A stretch of DNA of 37,084 nucleotides from an uncultured Lactobacillus sp. (GCF_947367085.1 NZ_CANBCP010000014.1:1-37084); one strand, 5' to 3'. Positions 7,303-16,233 are shown, counted from the first letter of the stretch. Notes: generated by a model not told the origin, from the sequence alone. A program made the numbers and translations.

Positions 7303-8583
7303 CTATGCCTGAAATTCTTTATAGCGTCTGATATCACTTTCAGATAATTGTGCTGTAACGTGAATTCCATCATCTTCGTATTTTTCTTGAATTACTTTTC
7401 CATATTCGTGCATATAAGAAAGATCTTTTCCTGCATCAAGTGGGAGTAAAAGATTAACTTTCTCATAGTTAGAAAAAATTCTTTTTGAAATTAAATCAGC
7501 TAACTGTTTAATTGACTTCGCATCTTTAGCGCTGTATAAAATATCGTTGCCTTCGATTTGTGGAAAAGTCCGATCAGTTAAATCAGCTTTATTATAAGCT
7601 GTAATCATTGGAACATCAGTGATTCCTATTTCTTGTAAAACCTTTTGGGTTGTCTTAATCATTTGGACCATGTTAGGGTCAGAACTATCTACCACGTTGA
7701 CTAATAAATCAGCTTCTTTAGCTTCTTGTAATGTAGCTTTAAAAGATTCAATCAAATTATGTGGCAATTTAGAAATGAAACCAACAGTATCAGATAAGAT
7801 AAAACTACGATCATCTGGCAAATCGATACGTCTGACGCTAGTATCGAGAGTAGCAAAAAGCATATTTTTTTCAAAAACTTGCTTTTTTTCACTATCGTCG
7901 CTAAAAGCCTTTAATAATTCATTTAAAGTTGTTGATTTGCCTGCATTCGTGTATCCGACTAGGGCCACTTGTGGCAGACGAGAATTATTACGTCGTGCCG
8001 ATTTAACGTCTTCTTGTTTAGCAATTTCTTTAAGTTCTCGTTTAATTGCACTGATTTGTTTACCAATAGTACGCCGATTCAATTCGAGTTTGGTTTCACC
8101 AGAACCACGGTTGGCAAAACCACCGCTAGCACCACCTGAACCTCGCTGCTGGTCGAGATTGTTTTCTGATGGATGAAGACGAGGAAGCTCATATTGAAGA
8201 CGGGCTAATTGAACTTGCAATTTTGCTTGCTTAGTCTTTGCTCGATTAGAAAAGATCTCTAAAATTAATTCTGTCCGATCTACAACTTTTAACTTAGTCA
8301 TCGACTCTAAGTTGCGGATCTGAGTTGGAGTTAATTCATCGTTGATGACTAAAGCTTGTGCTTTTAATCCTTGAGCCATTGACTTAATTTGGTTGATTTT
8401 ACCTACCCCAAAATAAGTTCCAGCAACAATATTTTCCGCATTTTGACTTGCTTGTCCTACAACCTCCATGTTATTGGCACGCGCTAATTCACGTAATTCA
8501 GTCATATAATAGTCAAAGTTAGGATCTTTTAAGTTAACGCCTGCGATAAATGCTTTAATTTGTTTAGTTTTGGTTTCTATCAA
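7303..8583 (-). CDS. hflX: GTPase HflX
   Basis: 426 residues from TTG 8583, with AGGTGA four bases upstream. HflX is a ribosome-associated GTPase that splits stalled or stressed 70S ribosomes. The N-terminal HflX domain is at about residues 8-110, then a helical linker with the family's Gly-rich stretch (RGSGGASGGFANRGSGETK, about 147-165), then the G domain. Seen there are G1 GYTNAGKST (210-218), G3 DTVGF, and G4 NKADL. The C-terminal part is the usual short extension. Length is normal. It appears monocistronic; an untranslated gap of 188 bases separates it from the permease gene upstream, whose terminator lies in that gap. Confidence 0.95.
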   Translation of the reverse strand: MIETKTKQIKAFIAGVNLKDPNFDYYMTELRELARANNMEVVGQASQNAENIVAGTYFGVGKINQIKSMAQGLKAQALVINDELTPTQIRNLESMTKLKVVDRTELILEIFSNRAKTKQAKLQVQLARLQYELPRLHPSENNLDQQRGSGGASGGFANRGSGETKLELNRRTIGKQISAIKRELKEIAKQEDVKSARRNNSRLPQVALVGYTNAGKSTTLNELLKAFSDDSEKKQVFEKNMLFATLDTSVRRIDLPDDRSFILSDTVGFISKLPHNLIESFKATLQEAKEADLLVNVVDSSDPNMVQMIKTTQKVLQEIGITDVPMITAYNKADLTDRTFPQIEGNDILYSAKDAKSIKQLADLISKRIFSNYEKVNLLLPLDAGKDLSYMHEYGKVIQEKYEDDGIHVTAQLSESDIRRYKEFQA

Positions 8584-8733
8584 AAAATCACCTGCGATCT
8601 AAAATATTAAGTTGTTTAATTAAGCTTTATTCAATTAAATGGAAATCCACCTTTTTTGAAAAATCAATTTAATCACATCCTCTTGTTTAGTATCAAAATT
8701 ATAGTTTTTTTAATAATAAAAAGCAATTAAAAT

Positions 8734-8763
8734 AAAATCCACGCCATTTTGACGTGGATTTTT
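8734..8763 (-). terminator. terminator of the APC permease gene
   Basis: AAAATCCACG and CGTGGATTTT pair around nine bases, with an A/T-rich tail on the minus strand just after the permease stop at 8772. Confidence 0.8.
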
Positions 8764-8771
8764 GAATTGAT

Positions 8772-10226
8772 TTAGTTTTGAGATGCAAGATCATGTTTTC
8801 TTTGCCATTTGGCAATTAAAGGTAAAACAACTCCTAGACCAATCATAAATAATGGCTCGACAATATTTAGAATAAGCATATGCCACCAAGTAGTAGAACC
8901 AGTCTTAGCATCTATTGGGACAATCCCAAAAGTTGCACCTACTAGCGTGATAATTAAGCACCACCATCCGACGAAAATCGCGAATTTACGATTTTTAATG
9001 TAAACATATTCAGATGGATATTCATTTTCGTGAACCCGAATCTTTATGAATGCCCAAAATAGTAGCCCTGTAACATAAGGTGAGACAATGCCATTGAGGT
9101 TAAGTAATTGATTAAAAATATCGTTTACGGATGGCAAGGTTGAACTTAAAAATAAAAGTACTGAACATATAAAGGTGGTTAACCAATATCCGTTAACAGG
9201 AAGCCCATTTTTATCAGTCTTGGTCAGCTGCTTTGGTAAATAGCGCTTAGCAGTATCAGATAAGAAAATTCTGGCACCTCCATCTACTAAAACGGCAAGC
9301 TGAGCAAGCATATAAATAGCTTGGGTAATAATAAATAGATATAAGAAGAAGTTACCTAAGCCAAATTTAGCTCCCATAGCTTGAAAGGCATAATATGAGC
9401 CATTCATTTTTAAATCATCTGGTAAATGATGGGCGTTAAAAAAGACCCCTAAAGCAAATGAACCAAAGATGGTCAAAAAGCCGGTCATAATTGCCAACAT
9501 GTACATAGCCTTAGGGAAGTTCTTGGGGCCGTCTTTCATTTCAGTTACATAAGGAGCTACAAATTCAGCTCCATTCATTGCAAAGATCAGCAATCCTAGA
9601 GACATAAGGAATTTCATGTTAAATGTAGGTAAGAAATTCTTAAAATGAAATGGTTGTGTGGCAATCGGGCGTCCTTGTCCTAGGTAAACAATGGTCATAA
9701 TTACAAATAAAATAGTCGCAATAAACATTGCACCACCACCAATAATTGACAGCCATTGAAGTGAGTTGGCAAAACGGTGCTGGAAAAAGATAAAGACTAC
9801 AAAGATTAGGGCAGTAAATAATGCAAAAGCCCAATTACTCATTTCTTTATCGCTTAAGGCGTGGCCTTTAAAAAGCCACGCAAATGAAACAACAGTAGAG
9901 TTAGCCACATCCACTAAGTAAGGTAAAGAAACTACCCAATAGCACCATGCGGTGATATATCCCATTCTGTCACCAGAAGTGTGTCTAATCCAAGAAGCAA
10001 GCCCTCCGCCATCATTGGCAAAAGTCGAACCAAGTTGGCCAACTATTAATTCATAAGGAATAACAAACAAAATTAGTAATAAAATCCAGTCACTAACAAC
10101 AGCTAATCCCTGATTTTGAAAGTTATAGATAATATCATCAAATCCAATAACAGTTACAAAATCCATCAGGGCAATAACAGGCCAAGTTAATCGTTTACGT
10201 TTATGAGCGGTATCAAAAGAATCCAC
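8772..10226 (-). CDS. APC-superfamily amino acid permease
   Basis: 484 residues from GTG 10226, with a GAAGAG-type SD. Twelve or more hydrophobic helices are visible. The first helix region (MDFVTVIGFDDIIYNFQNQG) has the broken-helix position of APC transporters, and helix 6 region reads FAMNGAEFVAPYVTEMKDGPKNFPKAM, the family's conserved substrate-site and loop signature. The size and ending fit the glutamate:GABA antiporter or YjeM-like branches. The transported amino acid cannot be told from sequence. The gene stands alone, divergent from the ABC exporter operon, and its leader holds a terminator-like hairpin (10296-10347) that suggests attenuation. Confidence 0.85.
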   Translation of the reverse strand: MDSFDTAHKRKRLTWPVIALMDFVTVIGFDDIIYNFQNQGLAVVSDWILLLILFVIPYELIVGQLGSTFANDGGGLASWIRHTSGDRMGYITAWCYWVVSLPYLVDVANSTVVSFAWLFKGHALSDKEMSNWAFALFTALIFVVFIFFQHRFANSLQWLSIIGGGAMFIATILFVIMTIVYLGQGRPIATQPFHFKNFLPTFNMKFLMSLGLLIFAMNGAEFVAPYVTEMKDGPKNFPKAMYMLAIMTGFLTIFGSFALGVFFNAHHLPDDLKMNGSYYAFQAMGAKFGLGNFFLYLFIITQAIYMLAQLAVLVDGGARIFLSDTAKRYLPKQLTKTDKNGLPVNGYWLTTFICSVLLFLSSTLPSVNDIFNQLLNLNGIVSPYVTGLLFWAFIKIRVHENEYPSEYVYIKNRKFAIFVGWWCLIITLVGATFGIVPIDAKTGSTTWWHMLILNIVEPLFMIGLGVVLPLIAKWQRKHDLASQN

Positions 10227-10295
10227 TTAAATTTCTCTTCTTTCTATTTTTCTAATTACACGTTCTCAAATGAAAGAAGCCGGAGGTGGATTAAA

Positions 10296-10347
10296 AAAGT
10301 AAAAAGAAAAGAGATCTAAAATTTGATTTGTTTTATTTTCAGATCTC
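10296..10347 (-). terminator. terminator-like hairpin in the leader of the permease gene (possible attenuator)
   Basis: On the minus strand GAGATCT and AGATCTC (10347-10311) close a hairpin reinforced by AAAAT/ATTTT, followed by a T-rich run (complement of 10310-10296). It lies between a perfect -10 TATAAT (10389-10384) and the permease start (10226). I see no T-box GGTGG-ACC element, so any sensing mechanism is unknown. Confidence 0.5.
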
Positions 10348-10383
10348 ATTAAAAACCTTTCTGTATTCACAATAGATAAGGAT

Positions 10384-10389
10384 ATTATA
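10384..10389 (-). promoter_or_regulatory. -10 element upstream of the permease gene
   Basis: Perfect TATAAT on the minus strand; the -35 region is poor (TAATAT at 17 bases). The implied leader is about 150 bases and includes the hairpin at 10311-10347. Confidence 0.35.
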
Positions 10390-10435
10390 CCTGAAAGCGA
10401 CGCGATATATTAAGAAAATTTAAAGAAAAAAAGGC

Positions 10436-10464
10436 TTTACAAATAAAAAAGCACTCTGTAATAT
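10436..10464 (+). promoter_or_regulatory. promoter of the BceAB-type operon
   Basis: TTTACA (10436-10441) and TAATAT (10459-10464) are separated by 17 bases. Transcription would begin inside the palindrome that follows. Confidence 0.55.
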
Positions 10465-10493
10465 ATAGTGTAACAGGTACGTAATACACTATA
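10464..10493 (+). promoter_or_regulatory. operator-like palindrome at the exporter promoter
   Basis: TATAGTGTA, 12 bases, TACACTATA: perfect 9-bp arms covering the predicted transcription start. The GTGTA...TACAC core resembles sites bound by YtrA-branch GntR repressors. No regulator gene is adjacent, so the cognate protein must be encoded elsewhere. Confidence 0.55.
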
Positions 10494-10511
10494 ACGAAAT
10501 GAGGAATAAAA

Positions 10512-11258
10512 ATGACTGAAGTTGTTAAGGTTCAAGATATTACCAAAACTTATGGTAAAAAAGGACAAAAGCAATACCAAGCGTTAAAAGGAATCTCTTT
10601 TGATGTGCAGCGTGGTGAATTTGTAGGTATCATGGGTGCATCAGGTTCGGGTAAAACGACTCTGTTAAATATTTTATCTACTTTAGATCAACCAACTAGT
10701 GGAAAAGTATTAATCAATAATCGCGATATCACTACTTTAAATAAAAACCAAATGGCCGACTTTAGAGGACAAGAGATTGGCTTCATTTTCCAAGATTTCA
10801 ACTTACTTGATAATTTAACTAACCGTGAAAATATCGCTTTGCCGCTATCTTTACAGAATGTAAAAGCTAGTCAAATTAAACCCAAAGTAGAAAAAATTGC
10901 TGAACGTTTGGGCATTGATCAAATCTTAGATAAGTACCCTGCAGAAATTTCTGGTGGACAAAAGCAGCGTGTTGCTTCAGCTCGTGCGCTTGTTCATGAG
11001 CCAGCAATTTTATATGGGGATGAACCAACAGGTGCCCTTGATTCAAAAAGTGCTACAGAATTGCTAGAAACAATGAAAGACTTAAACGAAAACGATAAAG
11101 TTTCTATTTTGATGGTTACTCACGATCCATATTCTGCTTCTTATGCCCAAAGAATTTTGTTCATTAAAGACGGTAAGATCGGCAATGAATTAAAGAAGGA
11201 AAATAAGAGTCGCGAAGAGTTCTATCAAGAAATTATTGCAGAATTAGGTAGACGTTAA
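10512..11258 (+). CDS. ABC transporter ATP-binding protein, BceA/MacB type
   Basis: 248 residues with all ABC motifs: Walker A GASGSGKTT (42-50), Q-loop FIFQDFNLLDNLT, signature SGGQKQR, Walker B ILYGDEPTGALD, and the switch histidine in VTHDP. The DEPTGALD form is typical of the MacB/LolD/BceA branch, which pairs with FtsX-fold permeases to expel or sense antimicrobial peptides such as bacitracin and lantibiotics. It is followed 23 bases later by its permease. A BceRS-type two-component system, which usually neighbours such pairs, is absent. The operator-like palindrome upstream points to repressor control instead. Confidence 0.9.
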   Translation: MTEVVKVQDITKTYGKKGQKQYQALKGISFDVQRGEFVGIMGASGSGKTTLLNILSTLDQPTSGKVLINNRDITTLNKNQMADFRGQEIGFIFQDFNLLDNLTNRENIALPLSLQNVKASQIKPKVEKIAERLGIDQILDKYPAEISGGQKQRVASARALVHEPAILYGDEPTGALDSKSATELLETMKDLNENDKVSILMVTHDPYSASYAQRILFIKDGKIGNELKKENKSREEFYQEIIAELGRR

Positions 11259-11281
11259 GATTTAGGGAAAGGGAGATAATT

Positions 11282-13150
11282 ATGCTTTGGAAATTATCAT
11301 TAACCGGTATAAAAAGCCGGTTCAAAGACTATTTAGTTCTTTTTTCTGGCTTAACTTTTGCCAGTGCCATCTTTTATATGTTTATGTCAATTGCTACTAA
11401 TTCGACTTTCTTAAAGGGAAGCATAGCAATTGCCTTTAAAATTACACAATTAGTATTTGGTTTTGGGATTGCGTTGCTTGCTATTATTACATTTGTTTAT
11501 ATTGTTTATGCCAATAGCTTTTTACTGAGTATGAGGCAGAAAGACTACGGCATGTACATGATGCTCGGTGCCAGAACTAGTAAGATTGGTGCATTAATCT
11601 TTTTAGAAACTCTTGTAGTTGGATTATTTGCAACCATATTAGGGACTGCTATTGGAATTGGCTTAACGCAATTAGTTTCACAGCTATTAATTAACCAATT
11701 AGGCCTACAAATTCATAAATTTATTGGTTTTTACATACCAGCTTTACTTTGGACATTAGTTTTCTTTGCGGCACTATTTTTCTTAGCTGCTTTATGGAAC
11801 CGACACAAGCTAGTTAAGTCTAATGTGATCGATTTATTACACGAAAACCAAAAGCCCGTTAAATTGCGTCACAATCCAGTTTGGAAGTTTATTGAAGCAA
11901 TTTTAGGTTTAGGCTTACTTGCAGTTGGTTATTGGGCAATGGCTAATTACAAAGTTCTTTTGACTAACTCAATTGGGATTGGCTTTTTTACTATCGTAAT
12001 TGGTTCATATTTTGTCTTTGATTCATTCTTTACCGCAATTGTTAACTTGCTTAGAAAGAATAAGAACTTTGAATATAAAAAACTCCATTCCTTTACTTTA
12101 GGACAACTAAAGTTCCGCTTAGGTGACTATACTCGGATTTTATCAATTGTTTCTTTACTCTTTGCCTTAGCTCTTGGTGCTATCACAGTTGGATTAAACT
12201 TTAATAACATGACGGAACAGGCACTTGAAAGTACTTACTATGATGCAGTCTTATATCAAGAAAGTCCATCAGTTAAGAAACAATTGAAGAAAGTTTCTGT
12301 TAAGTCAGAAACGACCCTTGATTATAAATTAGTTGAGAACAAAAAAGAAAAAATTCCACAAATTCTTTATATTCCAGAGAATGAAATTACAGATAAAAAG
12401 TTGAAATTCCAACATTTCTACATGGATAAAAATGGCCAACAGTCCTATTCAACTAAAACCTTCAACGTTAAAGATCTAAAAGATGAAAATTCTGACCGTG
12501 GTCATGAAATGAGATATCAATTAGCTAGCTTGACGCCATATCCTGATGCACAAGTTAAAGTTGTTTCTCAAGATCAATATAATCAGTTAAAGGCTAAAAA
12601 CCAATATGTAAAATTATTGTTAGTAAATAACTTCAGATCAAACTTTGCTAATATTGAAAAACTACAAAAGATGAGTGTTAAGCAGATGGTTGGGCAACCT
12701 GAAGTAGAAAGTAAAAGTATCGAAGTTAGTCTTACTAACTCTAAGTCAGCATCATATCGCTTTATTTCAAGCATAGCATCTGGCTTTGAATTTATGGGCT
12801 TTTTCTTAGGTCTGGCATTCTTGGCAATGCTTGCTTCAACTTTAATGTTTAAAGTTTTATCTGGGGCTAACAGTGATAAACCAAGATACAATATGCTTTG
12901 GAAGATGGGGGCACGTAAGAGCTTACTTAAGTCTTCAATTGCTAAAGAAATTGGTGTTTTGTTCGCGCTACCTGCAGTGTTAGGTGTAATTGATGTCTTA
13001 TTTGGACTACAATTCTTCAAGTCAATTCTTAAAAATCCATACGATAAGATTTGGATTCCATTTGCAATTTTCGGTGTATTATATGTAATTTACTACATTT
13101 TAACTGTGGTACTTTACCAAGGGATCGTTTTGAAAAAGGAAAATAATTAA
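11282..13150 (+). CDS. FtsX-fold ABC permease, BceB type
   Basis: 622 residues with SD GGGAG before ATG 11282. Ten membrane helices are predicted: one near the N-terminus (18-38), three in about 55-165 flanking the FtsX motif (SMRQKDYGMYMMLGARTSKIG), two near 205-250, one near 290, then three at the C-terminus (about 495-620). A large extracellular domain (about residues 310-490) lies between helices 7 and 8. This is the BceB/YxdM layout, where the outer domain binds the peptide or its lipid target. The second permease half repeats the motif as YNMLWKMGARKSLLK. Substrate specificity cannot be read. The gene ends at a strong terminator. Confidence 0.88.
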   Translation: MLWKLSLTGIKSRFKDYLVLFSGLTFASAIFYMFMSIATNSTFLKGSIAIAFKITQLVFGFGIALLAIITFVYIVYANSFLLSMRQKDYGMYMMLGARTSKIGALIFLETLVVGLFATILGTAIGIGLTQLVSQLLINQLGLQIHKFIGFYIPALLWTLVFFAALFFLAALWNRHKLVKSNVIDLLHENQKPVKLRHNPVWKFIEAILGLGLLAVGYWAMANYKVLLTNSIGIGFFTIVIGSYFVFDSFFTAIVNLLRKNKNFEYKKLHSFTLGQLKFRLGDYTRILSIVSLLFALALGAITVGLNFNNMTEQALESTYYDAVLYQESPSVKKQLKKVSVKSETTLDYKLVENKKEKIPQILYIPENEITDKKLKFQHFYMDKNGQQSYSTKTFNVKDLKDENSDRGHEMRYQLASLTPYPDAQVKVVSQDQYNQLKAKNQYVKLLLVNNFRSNFANIEKLQKMSVKQMVGQPEVESKSIEVSLTNSKSASYRFISSIASGFEFMGFFLGLAFLAMLASTLMFKVLSGANSDKPRYNMLWKMGARKSLLKSSIAKEIGVLFALPAVLGVIDVLFGLQFFKSILKNPYDKIWIPFAIFGVLYVIYYILTVVLYQGIVLKKENN

Positions 13151-13162
13151 ATAGACTAAAGT

Positions 13163-13201
13163 AAAAGCTTCTTTCTATATCAAATAGAGAGAAGCTTTTT
13201 T
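13163..13201. terminator. bidirectional terminator between the exporter permease and mntH
   Basis: AGCTTCTTTCTAT and ATAGAGAGAAGCT form a 13-bp stem with one wobble around five bases. Six T follow on the plus strand and an A-run precedes it. Confidence 0.85.
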
Positions 13202-13208
13202 GTGCTAA

Positions 13209-14534
13209 TTAGAGCGTTGAAATAATTAATTCGATGTTCAAAGCGGTAATGATGGCGGCTAGTGTCACCCCTAATATAGTTTGCCATTTTTTATTAGTAT
13301 ACTTGCCCATGATTTTCTTATTGTTGGTTAAAAATACTAATGGGAAAAGTGTAAAGGGAAGAGCAATACTTAAGGCTATCTGAGCGTACACAATCATGCT
13401 TTCGAATATTTTTTCGTTGAAATGGACTAAAAAGCCAATAATTAAAATTGGAATTAAAGTTACCATCCGTGTGAGCAGTCGCCTTTGCCATAGAGCTAAC
13501 TTAATGTTTAAATATCCTTCCATCACAATTTGCCCAGCTAAAGTACTTGTAATTGAAGATATCAACCCAGTTACAAGTAATGCAAAAGCAAAAAGATAAG
13601 ACATTACGGGGTTAGCCAGCTGACCGACGACGTTGGTATTTTTTAAACCGTTGAAAACTGACATTAAGCTGGCTAGCTGATCACTTTTATCAAAAAAGAT
13701 CGTTCCTCCTAAAATTAATAACAAGCAGTTAATAATCAATGCTACTACTAAGTGGACAACTGAATCCCAATTAGCAAAACGCAAGGTTTCTTTAACTTGG
13801 GCTGGATCGTGTGAATCATAACGGCGGCTTTGAGCAAGCGATGAATGTAGATAAATATTGTGCGGCATAATGGTTGCACCGACAATTCCCAAACTCAGAA
13901 TCAATTTATCATGATTAGTCAAAATTGAGCTGTTAGGGATAAAGCCCGCTAAGATACTTTCAAAATTTGGTTGGACATGGCCGACTTCAATTGCAAAAAT
14001 CACACCAACAGTTAAGATTGAAATCACTACAATTGCTTCAATTCTGCGAATGCCAAAACGCATGAACCATAACACAACAAAGACATCCAAAATAGTGATC
14101 AATACGCCGAATACTAAAGGTAAATTAAAGAGCATCTTTAAAGCTAGGGCGGTGCCGACAACGCCGGTTAAGTCTGTTGCCATCATGGCAATTTCGTTTA
14201 AGATCCAAAGTAAGTATCGAATTGGTCTAGAAACTTTTTTGGCAATTGCCTGTGCCAAGTCATCTCGACTCACGACACCGATTTTGATGGATAAAGATTG
14301 CATAAACATAGCAATAAAGATCGAAATGGTAAGTACTGATAAAAGCTCATATTTGTAATAACTTCCCCCAGCTAGTGACGTCAGCCAGTTGCCCGGATCC
14401 ATATAACCGACAGCTACTAATGCACCAGGCCCACTGTAAGCTAAAAACTTTTTGAAAAAGCTGCTTTCGTAAACACTCGGTACATTTACTGTACTATTGA
14501 TTTCTTCAAGACTAGTTTTATTAGGTTTATTCAT
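13209..14534 (-). CDS. mntH: Nramp-family manganese transporter MntH
   Basis: 441 residues, about 11 helices. Nramp proteins import Mn2+ (and Fe2+) with protons. The two metal-site motifs are intact: DPGN in helix 1 (residues 46-49) and MPHN in helix 6 (223-226), in the contexts GYMDPGNW and GATIMPHNIYLHSS. The ATG overlaps the end of hemH by eight bases, which implies translational coupling in a phosphatase-hemH-mntH operon. Lactobacilli depend on manganese, so MntH is expected; the linkage to ferrochelatase is the unusual part. Several lactobacilli carry more than one mntH, so this need not be the only copy. Confidence 0.93.
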   Translation of the reverse strand: MNKPNKTSLEEINSTVNVPSVYESSFFKKFLAYSGPGALVAVGYMDPGNWLTSLAGGSYYKYELLSVLTISIFIAMFMQSLSIKIGVVSRDDLAQAIAKKVSRPIRYLLWILNEIAMMATDLTGVVGTALALKMLFNLPLVFGVLITILDVFVVLWFMRFGIRRIEAIVVISILTVGVIFAIEVGHVQPNFESILAGFIPNSSILTNHDKLILSLGIVGATIMPHNIYLHSSLAQSRRYDSHDPAQVKETLRFANWDSVVHLVVALIINCLLLILGGTIFFDKSDQLASLMSVFNGLKNTNVVGQLANPVMSYLFAFALLVTGLISSITSTLAGQIVMEGYLNIKLALWQRRLLTRMVTLIPILIIGFLVHFNEKIFESMIVYAQIALSIALPFTLFPLVFLTNNKKIMGKYTNKKWQTILGVTLAAIITALNIELIISTL

Positions 14535-15468
14535 TGGAGTTTAATTTTTCTTGGACTAAATTGACAATAAATTCGATAAATTTAGGATCATCATTTAAGG
14601 CAGGCACGAGATCCAGATTTTCGCCACCATTTTCTCTAAAAGCTTGGTAATTTTGGGTATAATCCTCTTCGATGGTTTCTAAACATTCTGTGACAAAAGA
14701 AGGAGCTGCAATTAAGACATTTCTTTTGCCTTTTTGAACTGCCTCAAGTAGAGAATTTTTTAAATATGGCTTTAACCAAGGCATTGGACCAAACTTTGAT
14801 TGAAAGACCATCTGAATCTTGTCTTCGGGGATACTTAAACGTTCTTTCAGCATTTGAGTATGTTTGCGGCATTCATCTAAGTAGGGATCACCATGTTTTA
14901 CTTCATGTGCTGGGATTCCATGATAAGAAATAAATAATTTATCATAATTTCCTTGGTCCCAGGCGCGCTGAATATGGCTAGCAAACGCATCTTGGTAAGC
15001 GTCATAGTGATAAAAACGATCGATGATTTTTACAGGGATGTTAGTAGCTTTAGCTTGCTCAATGATAGACGCGGTAGTAGATAAAGTGTACTCAGGAAAA
15101 AGTGATAAAACTGTAATCTTGTCGCACCCCTCGTCTTTCAATGAATTAAGTTGCGATTCGATTGTAGGGGTTTCATAAGTCATTGCCATTTTTACTTTCC
15201 AATCTGGAAGTGAATTTTGTACGGCATCAGTGATTTTTTGAGTATAGACAATAAGTGGTGAGCCTTCTTTTAACCAGATATGTTGATAAAATGTAGCAGA
15301 CCGCCATGATCTCATGGGTAAAACAAATCCATTTAAAATTGGTCGCCAGAACCATTTAGGTAAAGTAACCACATTTTGGTCACCGAGAAATTGACGTAAA
15401 TATTTTTTCACATCTTTAGTAGTTGGCGTTTTAGGTGAACCTAAATTAACTAATAATAAGCCTTGCAT
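14527..15468 (-). CDS. hemH: ferrochelatase (coproporphyrin or protoporphyrin type)
   Basis: 313 residues. The enzyme inserts Fe2+ into a porphyrin in the cytoplasm. The catalytic His183 is in ISYHGIPAHEV and Glu264 in CLETIEEDY, at the same numbers as in B. subtilis CpfC as I recall it; Gly-rich FGPMPWLKP and APSFVTECLE are also typical. Length is normal. The SD AGGTG overlaps the stop of the upstream phosphatase gene. No other heme-synthesis gene is in the window, and most lactobacilli lack the pathway. It may act on imported porphyrin, in the reverse direction, or on another metal. Whether it makes heme or coproheme is not decided here. Confidence 0.92.
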   Translation of the reverse strand: MQGLLLVNLGSPKTPTTKDVKKYLRQFLGDQNVVTLPKWFWRPILNGFVLPMRSWRSATFYQHIWLKEGSPLIVYTQKITDAVQNSLPDWKVKMAMTYETPTIESQLNSLKDEGCDKITVLSLFPEYTLSTTASIIEQAKATNIPVKIIDRFYHYDAYQDAFASHIQRAWDQGNYDKLFISYHGIPAHEVKHGDPYLDECRKHTQMLKERLSIPEDKIQMVFQSKFGPMPWLKPYLKNSLLEAVQKGKRNVLIAAPSFVTECLETIEEDYTQNYQAFRENGGENLDLVPALNDDPKFIEFIVNLVQEKLNSNE

Positions 15469-15476
15469 ATTGACAC

Positions 15477-16127
15477 CTACAGACTGAGTTTATTATAAGC
15501 AGTAATTTTAATATCATTGTCAGTCATGTTCATAATTGTAATTGAACCGTTAGCTGGACCGGGCACTAGAGGATATTTTCCTTGTCCAAAACGTCCAACT
15601 AGACTGCGGATTGTAAAGCCATGAGTTACTAATAATATATTTTCGGCTCCGTCTAATTGCCGGATTAAATCAAAGCCTTGATCAAGACGTTTCCAATACT
15701 GCTTAGCATTTTCGGCATCATGATATGGATCAGCTTCATGAATGTAATCTTTAATCGTATTAATATCAACATTCAAGAGTAAATCTTGCCTTCTTGGATA
15801 ACCATGAGGACCTCCGATCATGCGCCATGCTTCGTCTGAATTCATCCCTTCAAAAAAGCCATAAAATTGTTCTCTAAAAAATGGGCTGGCAATATGTTGC
15901 AGCTCGTCGCGATTACAATTTTTATCAATGATGTAATCACAAGTCTCACTTGCACGTTTTAAATCGCTAGATAAAGCAATATCAAATGGTACATCAGATA
16001 GTGTCTCACCAGCTTTTTTAGCATCGCTAATTCCCTTATCTGTCAATGGTGTATCGCACCAACCTTGCATTTTATCGTATTTATTAATAAAAGTTTGTCC
16101 ATGACGTACAATATATATTTTCTTCAT
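15477..16127 (-). CDS. histidine phosphatase family protein (phosphoglycerate mutase-like)
   Basis: 216 residues with the family signature IVRHGQT: phospho-accepting His9 with Arg8. The second catalytic pocket residues appear as Arg58 (DLKRASET), Glu86 (FFREQFYGFFEG) and His169 (LLVTHGFTIR). These enzymes remove phosphate from sugars, nucleotides or cofactors; the branch seen here is not the glycolytic mutase, and the substrate cannot be told. The SD GAGGT is well placed before ATG 16127. It is the first gene of the operon with hemH (8-base gap) and mntH. A perfect -10 (TATAAT, minus strand 16167-16162) lies upstream. Confidence 0.88.
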   Translation of the reverse strand: MKKIYIVRHGQTFINKYDKMQGWCDTPLTDKGISDAKKAGETLSDVPFDIALSSDLKRASETCDYIIDKNCNRDELQHIASPFFREQFYGFFEGMNSDEAWRMIGGPHGYPRRQDLLLNVDINTIKDYIHEADPYHDAENAKQYWKRLDQGFDLIRQLDGAENILLVTHGFTIRSLVGRFGQGKYPLVPGPANGSITIMNMTDNDIKITAYNKLSL

Positions 16128-16161
16128 TGATATACCTCGTGTAATTTTTCTATACCTTTTA

Positions 16162-16167
16162 ATTATA
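16162..16167 (-). promoter_or_regulatory. -10 element of the phosphatase-hemH-mntH operon
   Basis: TATAAT on the minus strand, 34 bases before the phosphatase start. No good -35 is seen at 17 bases (ACTTTT), so the promoter may need an activator or be weak. Confidence 0.35.
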
Positions 16168-16233
16168 ATCCATAATCCTTATTCAAAAGTAAATTACCAG
16201 TTCGATTTGTTTAATTAATTACCTTGCGGCTTG

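Noticed and set aside
7619..8176. Plus-strand 185-codon frame opposite hflX
   Set aside because: It is the antisense of the conserved G domain and linker, with no SD and no family likeness.
8640..8700. Tiny minus-strand leader peptide of about 14 codons between the permease and hflX genes
   Set aside because: The GAGG site is only one or two bases from the GTG, the peptide has no repeat of one amino acid, and no attenuator follows.
10240..10350. T-box riboswitch for the permease
   Set aside because: The invariant GGTGG-ACC-GCG element and specifier hairpin are not found on the minus strand.
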